Program-made: the position numbers and the translations under genes
The notes under the pieces: model-generated
Databases searched by the model: none
Seen by the model: the letters and a program-made list of their open reading frames with translations, nothing else
What the model was told of the DNA's origin: nothing
Shown: positions 43,363-52,403 of the stretch, piece after piece
Layout: every line of letters starts with the position of its first letter
Numbering within the stretch: position 1 is the first letter of the stretch
Source: Bacteroidota bacterium
GTDB taxonomy: Bacteria; Bacteroidota; Bacteroidia; Cytophagales; Cyclobacteriaceae
Reading direction: 5' to 3'
DNA length: 52,403 bases
Assembly (NCBI GenBank): GCA_027592755.1
Contig: JAQCLE010000017.1
Coordinates: 1 to 52,403 of the forward strand

Positions 43363-43827
43363 CTATTTCAATTGAAAAATCACTTCAATTTCGACGGGGA
43401 TATTATCGGGAAGGGATCCCATTCCTACAGCGCTGCGAACACCCACACCATTCTCATCACCGAAAACTTCCACGAAGAGTTCACTACACCCATTGATAAC
43501 ATACGGATGTTTCTCAAAATTAGAGGGACAATTAACCATGCCCAGCACCTTAATTACTCTGTCAATTTTATTAAGTGATCCCAGGTTGGCTTTAAGTGTT
43601 GCCAGGATTGCAAGCCCTACTTGTCTTGCGGCATTTTTCCCATCTTCTAAGGTTAAATCAGTCCCCACTCGCCCCTTTATAAACTCACCTTCTGCGATGA
43701 GTGGCCCATGTCCGGAAACGTGGACCAGGTTGCCGACAATCAGAAAAGGCTTGTATACTCCCATCGGTTTTGGAGCAGGAGGCAGCTGGAGTTTTTCAAT
43801 TATTAAGTCTGGATTGATGTCAGCCAT
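43363..43827 (-). CDS. RidA/YjgF family protein
   Basis: A 154-residue protein of the RidA superfamily, in the longer YjgF-like subgroup. It shows KPFLIVGNLVHVSGHGPL near residue 24 and RVIKVLGMVNCPSNFEKHP near 101, with a C-terminal GVGVRSAVGMGSLPDNIPVEIE (Arg near 135 matches the conserved catalytic-site Arg of active members). Such proteins hydrolyse enamine or imine products released by PLP enzymes. It lies 6 bp upstream of the D-threonine aldolase-like gene, so a functional pair is likely. Cytoplasmic, no leader. Confidence 0.88.
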   Translation of the reverse strand: MADINPDLIIEKLQLPPAPKPMGVYKPFLIVGNLVHVSGHGPLIAEGEFIKGRVGTDLTLEDGKNAARQVGLAILATLKANLGSLNKIDRVIKVLGMVNCPSNFEKHPYVINGCSELFVEVFGDENGVGVRSAVGMGSLPDNIPVEIEVIFQLK

Positions 43828-43842
43828 ATTAGTTGAGAAATA

Positions 43843-45648
43843 TTAATCCAAAGAAAGCTTTTGGACAAGCTTGAAAAGGAAAAAAGTGCCAATTACCGCA
43901 ACACCACCTAAAATTACCCCCTGCAATACGTTGCCATAAACAAGCCCCCCAATAGCAAAAAGCGAAGCATATATTACTATGCAGCCAATAAAGATTAATA
44001 GCATCTGTCTTGGCATCTGCCAGGCGGTTCCTTCACCGTCATCTATGGGTTCCCCATCGGCAATTGCTTCATCAACGACTTTTTTCCAACCCGGACCACC
44101 GGGTTTGGTTAATTTATAAAAATTGCGAAGTACTGCTTTATCCTCTGGTTTAGAAAGCAAGGTCGTAGATAACCATGAAACTGTAACAATACCTACTGTG
44201 AAAAGCAACTTCATTGTAAACCCATCAAGAATTGTGTTAGCCATAGTTTCGTCTTCGACAAAAAGAACCAGAATGAAAGCTACAACCGTAGCGACTACCA
44301 TGGCTACAATCTCAGTAAGTGCATTAATTCTCCACCAGAACCATCGCAGGAGATAGATGGCTCCTGATCCTGCACCGGATAATAGTAGAATATTAAAAGC
44401 CTGAGTCGCGTTGTCAAGAATGGTCAAAGAGAGCGTTCCGGCGAGTACCATGAGCAGCACTGTAGTAATCCGACCCATTCTTACCATTTGAGTTTCTGTG
44501 GCTTCCGGTTTCCAGAAACGTTTGTAAAAATCATTAACAAAATAAGAAGAACCCCAATTTAAATGAGTACCAATGGTTGACATATATGCAGCGATAATAG
44601 AGGCAACTACAAGTCCAAGCCATCCGCTTTCCAGCTTGGATAGCATCACCGGATAAGCGATATCGTCTTTTAGGTATTCCGGATCAATACCACTGAATTC
44701 CGCCTGGATAGAGGCCATATTAGGATAAATAACCAGAGAAGCCAGAGCGACAATAATCCATGGCCACGGCCGCAGTGCGTAGTGCGCAAAATTGAAAAGC
44801 ATCACAGCCCCCACAGCATTTTTTTCGTTTTTTGCTGAAAGCATCCGTTGGGCGATATACCCGCCTCCGCCTGGCTCTGCACCAGGATACCATACAGCCC
44901 ACCATTGAACTGCTACGGGAATTAATAGCAGTGGAATCCAGACGGATGCATCAGAAAAATCTGGAAATACGCTCAGTTTATCCTGTATGATGGGGTTGTT
45001 GATCAAATTGCTTAATGAACCAATTTCCGGTTGAGATACTGCTACATAGGCAGCATAGACTGCACCGAACATCGCTATGCCATATTGAAAGAAATCGGCC
45101 CATACGACACCCTTTATTCCCCCAAGTGCAGCATACATCACTACAACCACTGAGGCACCTACAACCACAACCCAGGGTGGAAGTCCGAGCATTACCCCGC
45201 CAATTTTTATGGCAGCCAGGGTAACAGAACCCATAATAAGACAATTGAAAAATACACCAAGATATATGGCCCTAAAACCCCTCAGAAAAGAGGCCAGCTT
45301 CCCACCGTAACGAATTTCATAGAATCCAAGATCTGTTACTACATTGGATTTACGCCAAAGCTTGGCATATATAAAAACAGTAACCATACCTGTGATCAAA
45401 AATGCCCACCAGGCCCAGTTTTTAGCGACGCCATTTTCACGAACAAATCCGGTGACAAGGTTTGGAGTATCGGCAGAGAAGGTACAGGCGACCATGGATA
45501 TACCCAGTAACCACCAGGGCATCGATCGGCCACCTAAAAAGAAATCTTCAGAACTTTTGCCAGCCGTTCGGGAGGCTACCCACCCGATGCTTAACACGAT
45601 TAAAAAGAATATACCAATAATGACCCAGTCTATGGTTTGTAGTAACAT
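43843..45648 (-). CDS. Sodium:solute symporter (SSS family)
   Basis: A 601-residue inner-membrane protein with about 13-14 hydrophobic helices. The start IDWVIIGIFFLIVLSIGWVA and the following FFLGGRSMPWWLLGISMVA are typical for the family, as are GGIKGVVWADFFQYG near residue 175 and GTHLNWGSSYFVNDFYKRF near 362. It couples sodium entry to uptake of a sugar, amino sugar or amino acid; the substrate cannot be predicted. The gene sits 15 bp upstream of ridA on the same strand and probably imports the substrate handled by the RidA/PLP pair or by the NagB-LmbE protein next to it. Confidence 0.9.
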   Translation of the reverse strand: MLLQTIDWVIIGIFFLIVLSIGWVASRTAGKSSEDFFLGGRSMPWWLLGISMVACTFSADTPNLVTGFVRENGVAKNWAWWAFLITGMVTVFIYAKLWRKSNVVTDLGFYEIRYGGKLASFLRGFRAIYLGVFFNCLIMGSVTLAAIKIGGVMLGLPPWVVVVGASVVVVMYAALGGIKGVVWADFFQYGIAMFGAVYAAYVAVSQPEIGSLSNLINNPIIQDKLSVFPDFSDASVWIPLLLIPVAVQWWAVWYPGAEPGGGGYIAQRMLSAKNEKNAVGAVMLFNFAHYALRPWPWIIVALASLVIYPNMASIQAEFSGIDPEYLKDDIAYPVMLSKLESGWLGLVVASIIAAYMSTIGTHLNWGSSYFVNDFYKRFWKPEATETQMVRMGRITTVLLMVLAGTLSLTILDNATQAFNILLLSGAGSGAIYLLRWFWWRINALTEIVAMVVATVVAFILVLFVEDETMANTILDGFTMKLLFTVGIVTVSWLSTTLLSKPEDKAVLRNFYKLTKPGGPGWKKVVDEAIADGEPIDDGEGTAWQMPRQMLLIFIGCIVIYASLFAIGGLVYGNVLQGVILGGVAVIGTFFLFKLVQKLSLD

Positions 45649-45736
45649 AACGTTAGGTTAGTTTTTTCTAAAAGTAGTGTTTTTATTAAATCAGTAGCAT
45701 GTGATTTCTGCAGTTGTTCCTAAAAACAGATATTAA

Positions 45737-47689
45737 TCAAAAATAATAACGCTTAAAGGCTTCAATAGCCTCATATTCCGCAAGGCCAAGCCTGTCATAA
45801 AGTTTTGCTGTACCCTTATTCCGATCCTCTGCCCTTTGCCAGAATTCCCTTGTATCCGACCCGGGGAATACAGCGGAGTCCTTTTGAGATTGGTGTTTGA
45901 ATATGCCCCTTCTCTTCTGCATCAGCTGCTCAGGACTCATTGGTACGGCCATATCAATGTCATTGATATCGAATTCCTGCCAGGCACCACGGTAAAGCCA
46001 TACATAGCAGTCTGCCATCCATTTTTCTTTTTTCAATTGATCAATTGCCCTGAATATGGCATCAAGACAAACCCGGTGTGTTCCATGAGGGTCAGATAGA
46101 TCACCTGCCGCGTATATTTGATGGGGCTTAATTTTTTGAAGCAAATCGATGGTGATCTGAATATCATCTTCACCGAGGGGTTTCTTTTTTACCGTTCCTG
46201 TTTCATAAAAAGGCATATTGAGAAAGTGTGCCCGGTCGTCAGTCAAGCCAACATGCCGGCATCCGGCTTTGGCTTCACCACGCCTGATCAATCCTTTTAT
46301 TTTTCGTACTTCAGGAGTATCTACTTCGCCAGACTTCTTGCTTTTCATTGCCTGTACTATATGGGAATATAACGTAGTACCTTTCTTATCGCTTACTCCG
46401 TAGATTTCGTCGAAATCCCTCAGGAAGTCTGCATACCTGATGGCATCGTCATCGAAGACCGCAATGTTCCCTGAAGTCTGGTAGGCCACATGGACTTCAT
46501 GACCCTGATCATGCAACCGCTGAAAAGTACCCCCCATTGAAATAACATCGTCGTCGGGATGGGGACTAAAGATAATTACCCGCTTTTGGGCAGGTGACGA
46601 TCTTTCAGGTCTATTCGCATCGTCTGCGTTCGGTTTACCACCTGGCCATCCGGTGATCGTATGTTGAAGATGATTGAAGACCCCGATGTTAATCTCGTAC
46701 GATGCACCGTGAAGTGCAACGAGATCATTCATACCATTATCGTTATAATCACGATCGGTCAATTTAAGAACAGGCTTATCCAGTTTCTGGCAAAGCCAAA
46801 TAATGACTTTCCTTGTCAATTGCTCTGTCCATTCACATGGACCGACAAGCCATGGTGTCTTGATCCTGGTAAGGGCTGATGCAGCAGCTTCATCGAGTAC
46901 CATCGTAACATCGGGGTGGTTCTGAAGGTATGTAGCAGGGACAAGATCAGAAACAGGCCCCTCGATTGTTCTTTGAATTATCTTTGATTTGCCTTCCCCC
47001 CAAGCCATAAGGATTATCCTTTTTGACTTTAAAATTGTTCCAACTCCCATTGTAATTGCCTTTCTGGGGACATTATCCTGGCTGAAGAAATCGGCTGCTG
47101 CATCCACACGGGTCAGGTGATCGAGTGTAACCCTTCGGGTTGGGGAGCTGATTCCGGAACCGGGTTCATTAAATCCAATATGACCAGTTCGGCCAATACC
47201 CAGTATTTGTAAATCGATGCCACCTGCTGCTTCTATTTTCCGTTCGTATTCTTCGCAATATTCATCAACCGAATCTTCAGAAATGGTACCATCAGGGATG
47301 TTAACATTGGAACTATCAATATCTATATGATCGAAAAGATACTCATTCATGAATCTGACATAACTCTGAAGAGCACTTGGGTCAATGGGATAATATTCAT
47401 CGAGATTGAATGTGACGACATTCTTAAAGCTAAGGCCTTCCTCTTTGTGTAAACGCACCAATTCGTCGTAAACAGATGTTGGAGATGACCCGGTGGCCAG
47501 GCCAAGAACACACTTCTGACCCTGACCATTTTTTTTACGGATTAATTCAGATATTTCGTGGGCCACAGTCTTTGATGCCTCAGAAGATTGCTCAAATACT
47601 TCAGTATGGATTTTCTCGAAACGAGTCTTTTCGTCGTAAATATTCTGGTCCTGTTTAATATTTCTAAAGGTTAATTGCTGGTTTGCCAT
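45737..47689 (-). CDS. nagB: Glucosamine-6-phosphate deaminase fused to LmbE/PIG-L-like deacetylase
   Basis: A 650-residue two-domain protein. Residues about 35-290 form the NagB domain: LGLATGSSPTSVYDEL for phosphate binding, FNLDEYYPID with the catalytic Asp, and ILGIGRTGHIGFNEPG with the catalytic His. Residues about 370-580 form an LmbE-like zinc deacetylase domain with VIIFSPHPDDDVISMGG and the distal DPHGTHR. NagB converts glucosamine-6-phosphate to fructose-6-phosphate and ammonia. The fused LmbE half could deacetylate N-acetylglucosamine-6-phosphate, which would explain the absence of nagA (inference). This fusion is widespread in Bacteroidota. It is flanked by 88- and 115-bp gaps, so it may have its own promoter. 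Confidence 0.92.
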   Translation of the reverse strand: MANQQLTFRNIKQDQNIYDEKTRFEKIHTEVFEQSSEASKTVAHEISELIRKKNGQGQKCVLGLATGSSPTSVYDELVRLHKEEGLSFKNVVTFNLDEYYPIDPSALQSYVRFMNEYLFDHIDIDSSNVNIPDGTISEDSVDEYCEEYERKIEAAGGIDLQILGIGRTGHIGFNEPGSGISSPTRRVTLDHLTRVDAAADFFSQDNVPRKAITMGVGTILKSKRIILMAWGEGKSKIIQRTIEGPVSDLVPATYLQNHPDVTMVLDEAAASALTRIKTPWLVGPCEWTEQLTRKVIIWLCQKLDKPVLKLTDRDYNDNGMNDLVALHGASYEINIGVFNHLQHTITGWPGGKPNADDANRPERSSPAQKRVIIFSPHPDDDVISMGGTFQRLHDQGHEVHVAYQTSGNIAVFDDDAIRYADFLRDFDEIYGVSDKKGTTLYSHIVQAMKSKKSGEVDTPEVRKIKGLIRRGEAKAGCRHVGLTDDRAHFLNMPFYETGTVKKKPLGEDDIQITIDLLQKIKPHQIYAAGDLSDPHGTHRVCLDAIFRAIDQLKKEKWMADCYVWLYRGAWQEFDINDIDMAVPMSPEQLMQKRRGIFKHQSQKDSAVFPGSDTREFWQRAEDRNKGTAKLYDRLGLAEYEAIEAFKRYYF

Positions 47690-47804
47690 GGTATGGGTAA
47701 ATCAATTTTGATGGATGAATTATGCGTAACAAAAAATAATAACAAAGTAATGGGTAAATATCTTGAATGAAAACTTGAATCTAAGATTAAAGAAAGAATA
47801 AAGA

Positions 47805-48575
47805 TTATTCATACAGGTCATGAATATCTGCTTGAGATAGTTGTATGAAGAGTTGAGAGATTTTGTCCACTACGGCTTCTAAATATCGCTTTCCCTTCTC
47901 CTCGGAAGAGTCTTTTGGATCGCCAATGCCGGTATCTTTGGTCACTTTTATCCATTGGCGCTCCGCCCAGGCCCATCCTTCATTGATGCCATCAATTTTA
48001 AAACTTTTGGCATGACCATTTCCCGCTTCAGAAAGTGACAAAACCAGGTCAGGTGCAATATGCATCATCACGCTGGTTTCCATTTCATTGGCATGGTCGC
48101 CCATATTTGTAAAATAGTCTCCCATATCAACTGATTTGAACCAGCTGCATGTAGAGATGAACATATCAGGAAACAAAGCACCAAGCTCCCGGACCATTTG
48201 TTTAAAATCATTACCCCCGTGACCATTTAATATCAACAGCTTGTTGATTTTATGCCGGTTAAGGACCTCAGTCACATCTTTTAAAATAGCGAGTTGCGTG
48301 CTCGGATAAAGGTTCATGTCCAGTTTAACATCAAGCTGGCCAGTATTTACACCAAAAGGTATGGTTGGCAATATGACTACTTTGGCTCCTTTATCCCATG
48401 CGAGGCCAGCAGCTTCCGCTGCGATGTAATCACATTGGGTTACATCCGTCGAGTAGGGCAAGTGATAATTGTGGGCTTCAGTGGCGCCCCATGGTAAAAC
48501 AGCTAATTGATATTCAGTGCTTTTAACAGTCTTCCAATTGGTTTCAGACAGAATGTACGGTCTTGGTTTGGTCAT
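47805..48575 (-). CDS. Creatininase family protein
   Basis: A 256-residue member of the creatininase/creatinine amidohydrolase fold. Metal-site motifs are AVLPWGATEAHNYHLPYSTD near residues 26-45 (Glu, His, Asp), ILNGHGGNDF near 115 and GDHANEMETSVM near 157 (His and Glu). Members hydrolyse cyclic amides or lactams and some act in cofactor or sugar-amide metabolism; creatinine itself is unlikely here. Its start touches the stop codon of the upstream Gfo/Idh/MocA gene, indicating translational coupling. The substrate is presumably an amide-containing sugar derivative produced by the two dehydrogenases. Confidence 0.85.
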   Translation of the reverse strand: MTKPRPYILSETNWKTVKSTEYQLAVLPWGATEAHNYHLPYSTDVTQCDYIAAEAAGLAWDKGAKVVILPTIPFGVNTGQLDVKLDMNLYPSTQLAILKDVTEVLNRHKINKLLILNGHGGNDFKQMVRELGALFPDMFISTCSWFKSVDMGDYFTNMGDHANEMETSVMMHIAPDLVLSLSEAGNGHAKSFKIDGINEGWAWAERQWIKVTKDTGIGDPKDSSEEKGKRYLEAVVDKISQLFIQLSQADIHDLYE

Positions 48576-49766
48576 TTACTTTTCAATTTGAATGATTTTT
48601 CCCGACACCTTATGTTTCAGGATTACTTTAATGCTACCATCGGGAAGTTTTTCTTCTTTAATCAGGTAATGCTCATCATCGTAATCAACAAGCTCAGAGA
48701 GTTTTTCAACAGTTTCACGGCCTCTCCATGTTTTTAATTCAACAGGTTCCCATTTTTTGGATTTGGCGGATTTGAGGCATGCATCCATGATCTCGTTGAC
48801 AAGGTACCCATCATAAAAAGTTTCTGTTGGACTTGTTCCATCTTCATAACATTTGAGCATTTCATTGAACATGTTTACGTATCCCAATTCTACCTCTTCG
48901 TCTCCAACGGGGAACAACCAGCCGGATTCGGATTCTGCTTTTTCGGCAACATACCCTGCATTCCCGGGTGCAGTAAACATCTCAAAACCTGTTCGTAAAA
49001 AATGGTTTAACCAAATGGTTCCCTCCGTTCCCATCACCTCGTCTCGTAAATCCATCCCTCCCCGAAATGACCAACTTACTTCAAATTGGCCAATGGCCCC
49101 GTTCTGGTATTTCACAAGCCCTATCGCATGGTCTTCAGCTTCGATGGGTTTTACCTGGGTATCAGCCCAGCACATGACTTCAATTGGCCTGATATTCTTT
49201 CCGATAAAGCTCCTTGCAATCTCAATACAGTGACAACCCAGATCAAGTAAGGCCCCACCACCGGATTGCTCTTTGTCCCAAAACCAATCACTATGTGGCC
49301 CAGGATGTGCCTCCCGTGACCTTGCCCAGAGTATCTTTCCGAGGGCTCCGTTTTTGACGCTCTGGATGGATTTCATTGTTTTGGGCGTGTAAACAAGATC
49401 TTCAAGGTATCCGGCAAAAATGCCAGCTTCTTCTACAGCCTGCAGCATTTTATATCCTTCCTCCGCGTTTCTGGCAAGAGGTTTGGTAATAAGAACTCCT
49501 TTTCCAGCTTTTGCACAGGCCAGTGTAGGTTCCGCATGCATATTATTGGGTAGCCCATTGATCACCAGTTCTACATCTGGATGGTTGATGGCTTCCTCAT
49601 ATGAAGTGGTCCAGTTTGGAATTGAATGGGTTTCTGCAAAACGTTTTGCCTTGACTTCAGTTCTTGAATAGTTAATTACAATCTCATCTCGGCTACGTTT
49701 GCCAAGCAGCGTTTTAGCGTAAAAATCACTGATAAATCCAGATCCGAGAATTGCCAGTTTTGCCAT
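48576..49766 (-). CDS. Cytoplasmic Gfo/Idh/MocA family oxidoreductase
   Basis: A 396-residue protein without a leader. Rossmann motif [14 protein letters not shown] lies at residues 3-16, the family motif is [11 protein letters not shown] near 96, and the active-site segment [16 protein letters not shown] near 172 contains the His-x-x-x-x-x-Arg type signature. The C-terminus has a short extra beta-strand stretch ([15 protein letters not shown]). It starts 2 bp after the upstream exported homologue and ends directly at the creatininase start, so all three are co-transcribed. It likely oxidises a cyclic sugar or cyclitol with NAD(P); the substrate is unknown. Confidence 0.88.
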   Translation of the reverse strand: MAKLAILGSGFISDFYAKTLLGKRSRDEIVINYSRTEVKAKRFAETHSIPNWTTSYEEAINHPDVELVINGLPNNMHAEPTLACAKAGKGVLITKPLARNAEEGYKMLQAVEEAGIFAGYLEDLVYTPKTMKSIQSVKNGALGKILWARSREAHPGPHSDWFWDKEQSGGGALLDLGCHCIEIARSFIGKNIRPIEVMCWADTQVKPIEAEDHAIGLVKYQNGAIGQFEVSWSFRGGMDLRDEVMGTEGTIWLNHFLRTGFEMFTAPGNAGYVAEKAESESGWLFPVGDEEVELGYVNMFNEMLKCYEDGTSPTETFYDGYLVNEIMDACLKSAKSKKWEPVELKTWRGRETVEKLSELVDYDDEHYLIKEEKLPDGSIKVILKHKVSGKIIQIEK

Positions 49767-49768
49767 AT

Positions 49769-51154
49769 TTAAATGAGTTTCATTGCATTAGGATCCCAAT
49801 TGATCACTTTCTTTTCGAAATAACTACTGTTGGCCGCCAGGGCCGCGGCACCTGCCCTGAAACCAAATGGGGCATCTTCAACCACCTTGGTTCCGTTCCT
49901 TATGGCATCCATGAAATTACCAAAATGAACAACATGATCACTATAACCTCGGGGAGCCCTGAATTCTGTTGACCCGTTGCTCGTACCCACCGCTTCAGGC
50001 GGATATTTTTCATTATACCATTTCTCATAATCCGCTCTGTTCTTCTCGTCAAAAGTGTAGAATGAATCCCAGCCGTCATATCCGGGGTTGTTAGGCATCT
50101 TGTTTCGAGTTACAGAAACCGAATTACCACCGACAGTCATTGTACCTTCGGAACCAACGAATTTCACCATACCTCCACCACCTCCACCATCGACGAAATT
50201 CACCCGCACCTGAAGGTTGAAAGCCGGATGTTGTGGCGTTTCAGGATAATCATAGCAACCTATCATGACATCGGGTACGTCGCGGCCGTCTTTCCAGTAT
50301 CGAAGTCCACCCGTGGTGTATATTTTGCTTGGCCCATTCGAACTCAATACATAGTGAAGCCTTGAGAAAAGGTGAACAAAAAGATCACCAGCCACCCCGG
50401 TTCCATAGTCCTGGTAATTTCTCCAGCGGAAGAACCGCTTGGGATCGAATGGTACCTTTGGAGCATCACCCAGGTAAGTCTTCCAGTCGATTGTTTTTTC
50501 GGAGGCATCCAAAGGTATCGAATATTGCCAGGCACCCTGTGCTGATTGACGGTCATTGAAAGTTTCTACCAGTACAAGTTGGCCAAGCGCACCGGATTCA
50601 TAAATTTCTTTGGCCTTCTGGCTAATTATTGAACTGACTCCCTGGCTACCGACCTGGAAAACTGATTGCTGTTTGGCTTGAGCTTCGATTACAGCTAACC
50701 CCTCATCGAGGTGATGAACCATGGGTTTCTCACAGTAAACTGCCTTGCCTTTGGCCATTGCATCAATACTGATCCGGTCATGCCAATGATCGCTGGTGGC
50801 TATAATTACCCCATCAACATCTGAGCGCTCAAGGATTTCCTTGTAGTTCCTGGTGGTAAAAAGGTCATTGCCATACAACTCCTTAGCCCGTTTCAAGCGG
50901 CCATCATAGAGGTCGCAAGCGGCAACCATTTTAACACCCGGATTTTTCACAGCCGCCGCTATGTCATTAAACCCTTGTATTCCCATGCCTATCACAGCCA
51001 TTTGAATATTGTCATTTGGGCCTATCTGTTTTTGATTGCTCTTAAGAGTGATTTGTTGCCTTTCCTCTCCCATCAAAAGGGTAGGAACAGTAGCCGACAA
51101 TAGTGCTGTCCCGGAGAGTTTCTTGATGAATGATCTTCTTTGATTTTGATTCAT
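49769..51154 (-). CDS. Exported Gfo/Idh/MocA family oxidoreductase
   Basis: A 461-residue protein with a twin-arginine-like leader ([12 protein letters not shown] at residues 4-15, then hydrophobic residues to TVPTLLMG). Rossmann region [12 protein letters not shown] near 50, cofactor Lys motif [12 protein letters not shown] near 138, and a substrate-domain [18 protein letters not shown] near 257. A Gly-rich loop [15 protein letters not shown] near 325 is noticeable but occurs in relatives. It probably acts in the periplasm, possibly on the same compound later handled by the cytoplasmic homologue downstream. The 20-bp gap to the upstream acyltransferase-like gene suggests one transcript. Confidence 0.87.
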   Translation of the reverse strand: MNQNQRRSFIKKLSGTALLSATVPTLLMGEERQQITLKSNQKQIGPNDNIQMAVIGMGIQGFNDIAAAVKNPGVKMVAACDLYDGRLKRAKELYGNDLFTTRNYKEILERSDVDGVIIATSDHWHDRISIDAMAKGKAVYCEKPMVHHLDEGLAVIEAQAKQQSVFQVGSQGVSSIISQKAKEIYESGALGQLVLVETFNDRQSAQGAWQYSIPLDASEKTIDWKTYLGDAPKVPFDPKRFFRWRNYQDYGTGVAGDLFVHLFSRLHYVLSSNGPSKIYTTGGLRYWKDGRDVPDVMIGCYDYPETPQHPAFNLQVRVNFVDGGGGGGMVKFVGSEGTMTVGGNSVSVTRNKMPNNPGYDGWDSFYTFDEKNRADYEKWYNEKYPPEAVGTSNGSTEFRAPRGYSDHVVHFGNFMDAIRNGTKVVEDAPFGFRAGAAALAANSSYFEKKVINWDPNAMKLI

Positions 51155-51174
51155 TTTTTCACAGGATTAAATGA

Positions 51175-52269
51175 CTAAACTTTTATGAATATTTTTTTAC
51201 GATAGAGAATGTACGCTGGCAGGAAACAAATCAGGCAGAACATAATTGCCCAACACAAGGACGCGAGCCTGGGGGCCACTCCGGCATCCATCAGCTCATT
51301 GAAAATGAAGTTCTTTATTCCGCTAGTATAGGTTGGCAGAATACCCGCCAAAACAAACACAGAAATAGCATTTGACCCATAAATAATCCCGAATTGCGTC
51401 CACTTCTGAAGTTTGAATACATCGATGATCAATATCATTGACGCCAGTGTTAAGGCTCCTAATCCTGAGGTGTACAAGACGTAAGAACTCGTCCATATGT
51501 GCTTGTTCAAAGGAAAAATCCATCCCCAGGCTTCACCGATTGTAAGGGATAAGAAACCGGCCAAAAAGATATAACTGACCCTTTTTTCAATATTCAGGTC
51601 ACTGAGAATGAGTTTGCCCACAAGCATCCCGGTGATACCTGTAGCTATGGCCGGTAACGTGCTAAGAAGCCCTTCAGGATCCCAGGTGTCACGAAACATG
51701 CGTAGCGGGATTATGACACTATCTAGCCAGGAGGCCAGGTTTTTTCCAGGCTCGAGCATGGCTTTATCATATCCCGGTGTGGGAACGAAGGCCATCAGTA
51801 ACCAATATCCGATTAGCAATGCGCCGGCAGTTTTTGCCTGGGTTTTCCAATTGGTATTAAGAAAGAGGATGGAACAAACCATAAAAACTACCGCTATTCT
51901 TTGAAGCACTCCTGGAATCCTTAATTGCATGAAATCGAATCTAGGATGAAGGCTGAGAAAAAGACCAAGCCCGAAAATAATAGCTGACCTTTTGAAGATT
52001 TTTATTACCATCTCCTTTTTTGGAGTCCCGATAGAGAGCCTTTTGGTGTAAGCCAATGTGATGGATATGCCCACAATGAAAAGGAAGAATGGAAATACAA
52101 AATCTGTCGGTGTAACACCATGCCATTCGGCGTGACCCAGAGGTGGGTAAAGGTGTGACCAGGAACCAGGATTGTTAACAATCATCATTCCTGCAACTGT
52201 AAAACCTCTGAAGGCGTCAAGGGCAATGAGTCGATCGGTTGAATTAATGTTAGATGATTTTAGCTCCAT
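51175..52269 (-). CDS. HGSNAT-like membrane acyltransferase (DUF5009/COG4299)
   Basis: A 364-residue inner-membrane protein with about ten helices. The N-terminal family motif is LIALDAFRGFTVAGMMIVNN near residue 13, followed by HAEWHGVTPTDFVFPFFLF near 47, where His and Asp are conserved in homologues of human heparan-alpha-glucosaminide N-acetyltransferase. Such proteins move an acetyl group from cytoplasmic acetyl-CoA to an amino sugar outside. It is the first gene of the minus-strand operon at the window end and lies upstream of two Gfo/Idh/MocA genes. Together with the sulfatase and deacetylase genes this points to amino-sugar glycans, although substrate and direction are inferred. The 134 bp upstream to the window end show no further gene. 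Confidence 0.85.
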   Translation of the reverse strand: MELKSSNINSTDRLIALDAFRGFTVAGMMIVNNPGSWSHLYPPLGHAEWHGVTPTDFVFPFFLFIVGISITLAYTKRLSIGTPKKEMVIKIFKRSAIIFGLGLFLSLHPRFDFMQLRIPGVLQRIAVVFMVCSILFLNTNWKTQAKTAGALLIGYWLLMAFVPTPGYDKAMLEPGKNLASWLDSVIIPLRMFRDTWDPEGLLSTLPAIATGITGMLVGKLILSDLNIEKRVSYIFLAGFLSLTIGEAWGWIFPLNKHIWTSSYVLYTSGLGALTLASMILIIDVFKLQKWTQFGIIYGSNAISVFVLAGILPTYTSGIKNFIFNELMDAGVAPRLASLCWAIMFCLICFLPAYILYRKKIFIKV

Positions 52270-52403
52270 AAATCATCGTAAGTTATTCAATACTTGAAAT
52301 TATTACAATCAGAGAAACCTTGTTTAGTTTCAGGGTCACAACTATCCGAAAGTCTAATTTCAAAAAACGGATAAAATAGCGGAAAAAGTTCAAACCTTTG
52401 AGG

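Noticed and set aside
47805-48575. Naming the creatininase-family gene as true creatinine amidohydrolase
   Set aside because: The metal site identifies only the family; no creatine or sarcosine pathway gene is nearby.
1-52403. Canonical polysaccharide utilisation locus
   Set aside because: No SusC/SusD pair, no hybrid two-component or sigma/anti-sigma regulator was found, despite the sulfatase and deacetylase genes.

Overview
The window looks like chromosomal DNA from a Bacteroidota bacterium, probably of the Cytophagales. The basis is moderate GC content, weak Shine-Dalgarno sequences, many lipoprotein and twin-arginine-like leaders, and a NagB/LmbE fusion typical of that phylum. The lineage is inferred; no rRNA or other marker gene is present. 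The content is catabolic and accessory: sugar acids, amino sugars, nucleosides and sulfated glycans. No SusC/SusD pair, tRNA, rRNA, CRISPR array or prophage was seen.

Layout. 1-485: a truncated DUF1080 remnant, then galactokinase. 1.8-10.0 kb (+): a c-type cytochrome/DUF1549/DUF1553 lipoprotein, a DUF1501 protein, a membrane cytochrome-LRR protein and two exported Gfo/Idh/MocA oxidoreductases. 10.0-12.0 kb: a response-regulator gene with its middle deleted, and a CehA/McbA-like metallohydrolase with an in-frame TGA. 12.1-17.7 kb (+): a nucleoside hydrolase-like/CBM/glycosidase-like fusion, ribokinase, a GRP-type sugar transporter and a lipoprotein nucleoside hydrolase. 17.8-19.4 kb: a DUF4382 lipoprotein gene with an in-frame TAG, a 14-bp tandem repeat, and a headless beta-barrel gene with an acidic loop. 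19.4-26.4 kb (-): a tight seven-gene sugar-acid or amino-sugar-acid operon, with an exported enolase-superfamily gene divergent from it. 27.9-31.0 kb: three damaged genes (sulfatase tail, frameshifted beta-helix protein, barrel-like lipoprotein with an in-frame TAA). 31.1-40.9 kb: exported mannonate dehydratase-like enzyme, exported sugar isomerase, GT-C membrane protein, sulfatase, CNT nucleoside transporter, polysaccharide deacetylase, a sulfatase chimera and a methyltransferase. 40.9-42.2 kb: a REP-like hairpin array around a RAYT-type transposase gene, itself carrying an in-frame TAA. 42.2-52.3 kb (-): D-threonine aldolase-like enzyme, RidA, SSS symporter, NagB-LmbE, creatininase family, two Gfo/Idh/MocA proteins and an HGSNAT-like membrane acyltransferase.

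How it may work together (inference). Secreted sulfatase, deacetylase and glycosidase-like proteins, plus exported enolase and isomerase homologues, would trim glycans and process sugar acids in the envelope. The transporters bring products in, and the cytoplasmic dehydrogenases, the OMP-decarboxylase-superfamily enzyme, ribokinase, galactokinase and NagB feed central metabolism. A nucleoside/ribose branch is clear.

The two most unusual aspects are the density of gene lesions (four single in-frame stops, one frameshift, two in-frame internal deletions or fusions, and several truncations) and the REP/RAYT locus, where a roughly 190-bp unit carrying a copy of the 3' end of the neighbouring gene has been tandemly amplified.
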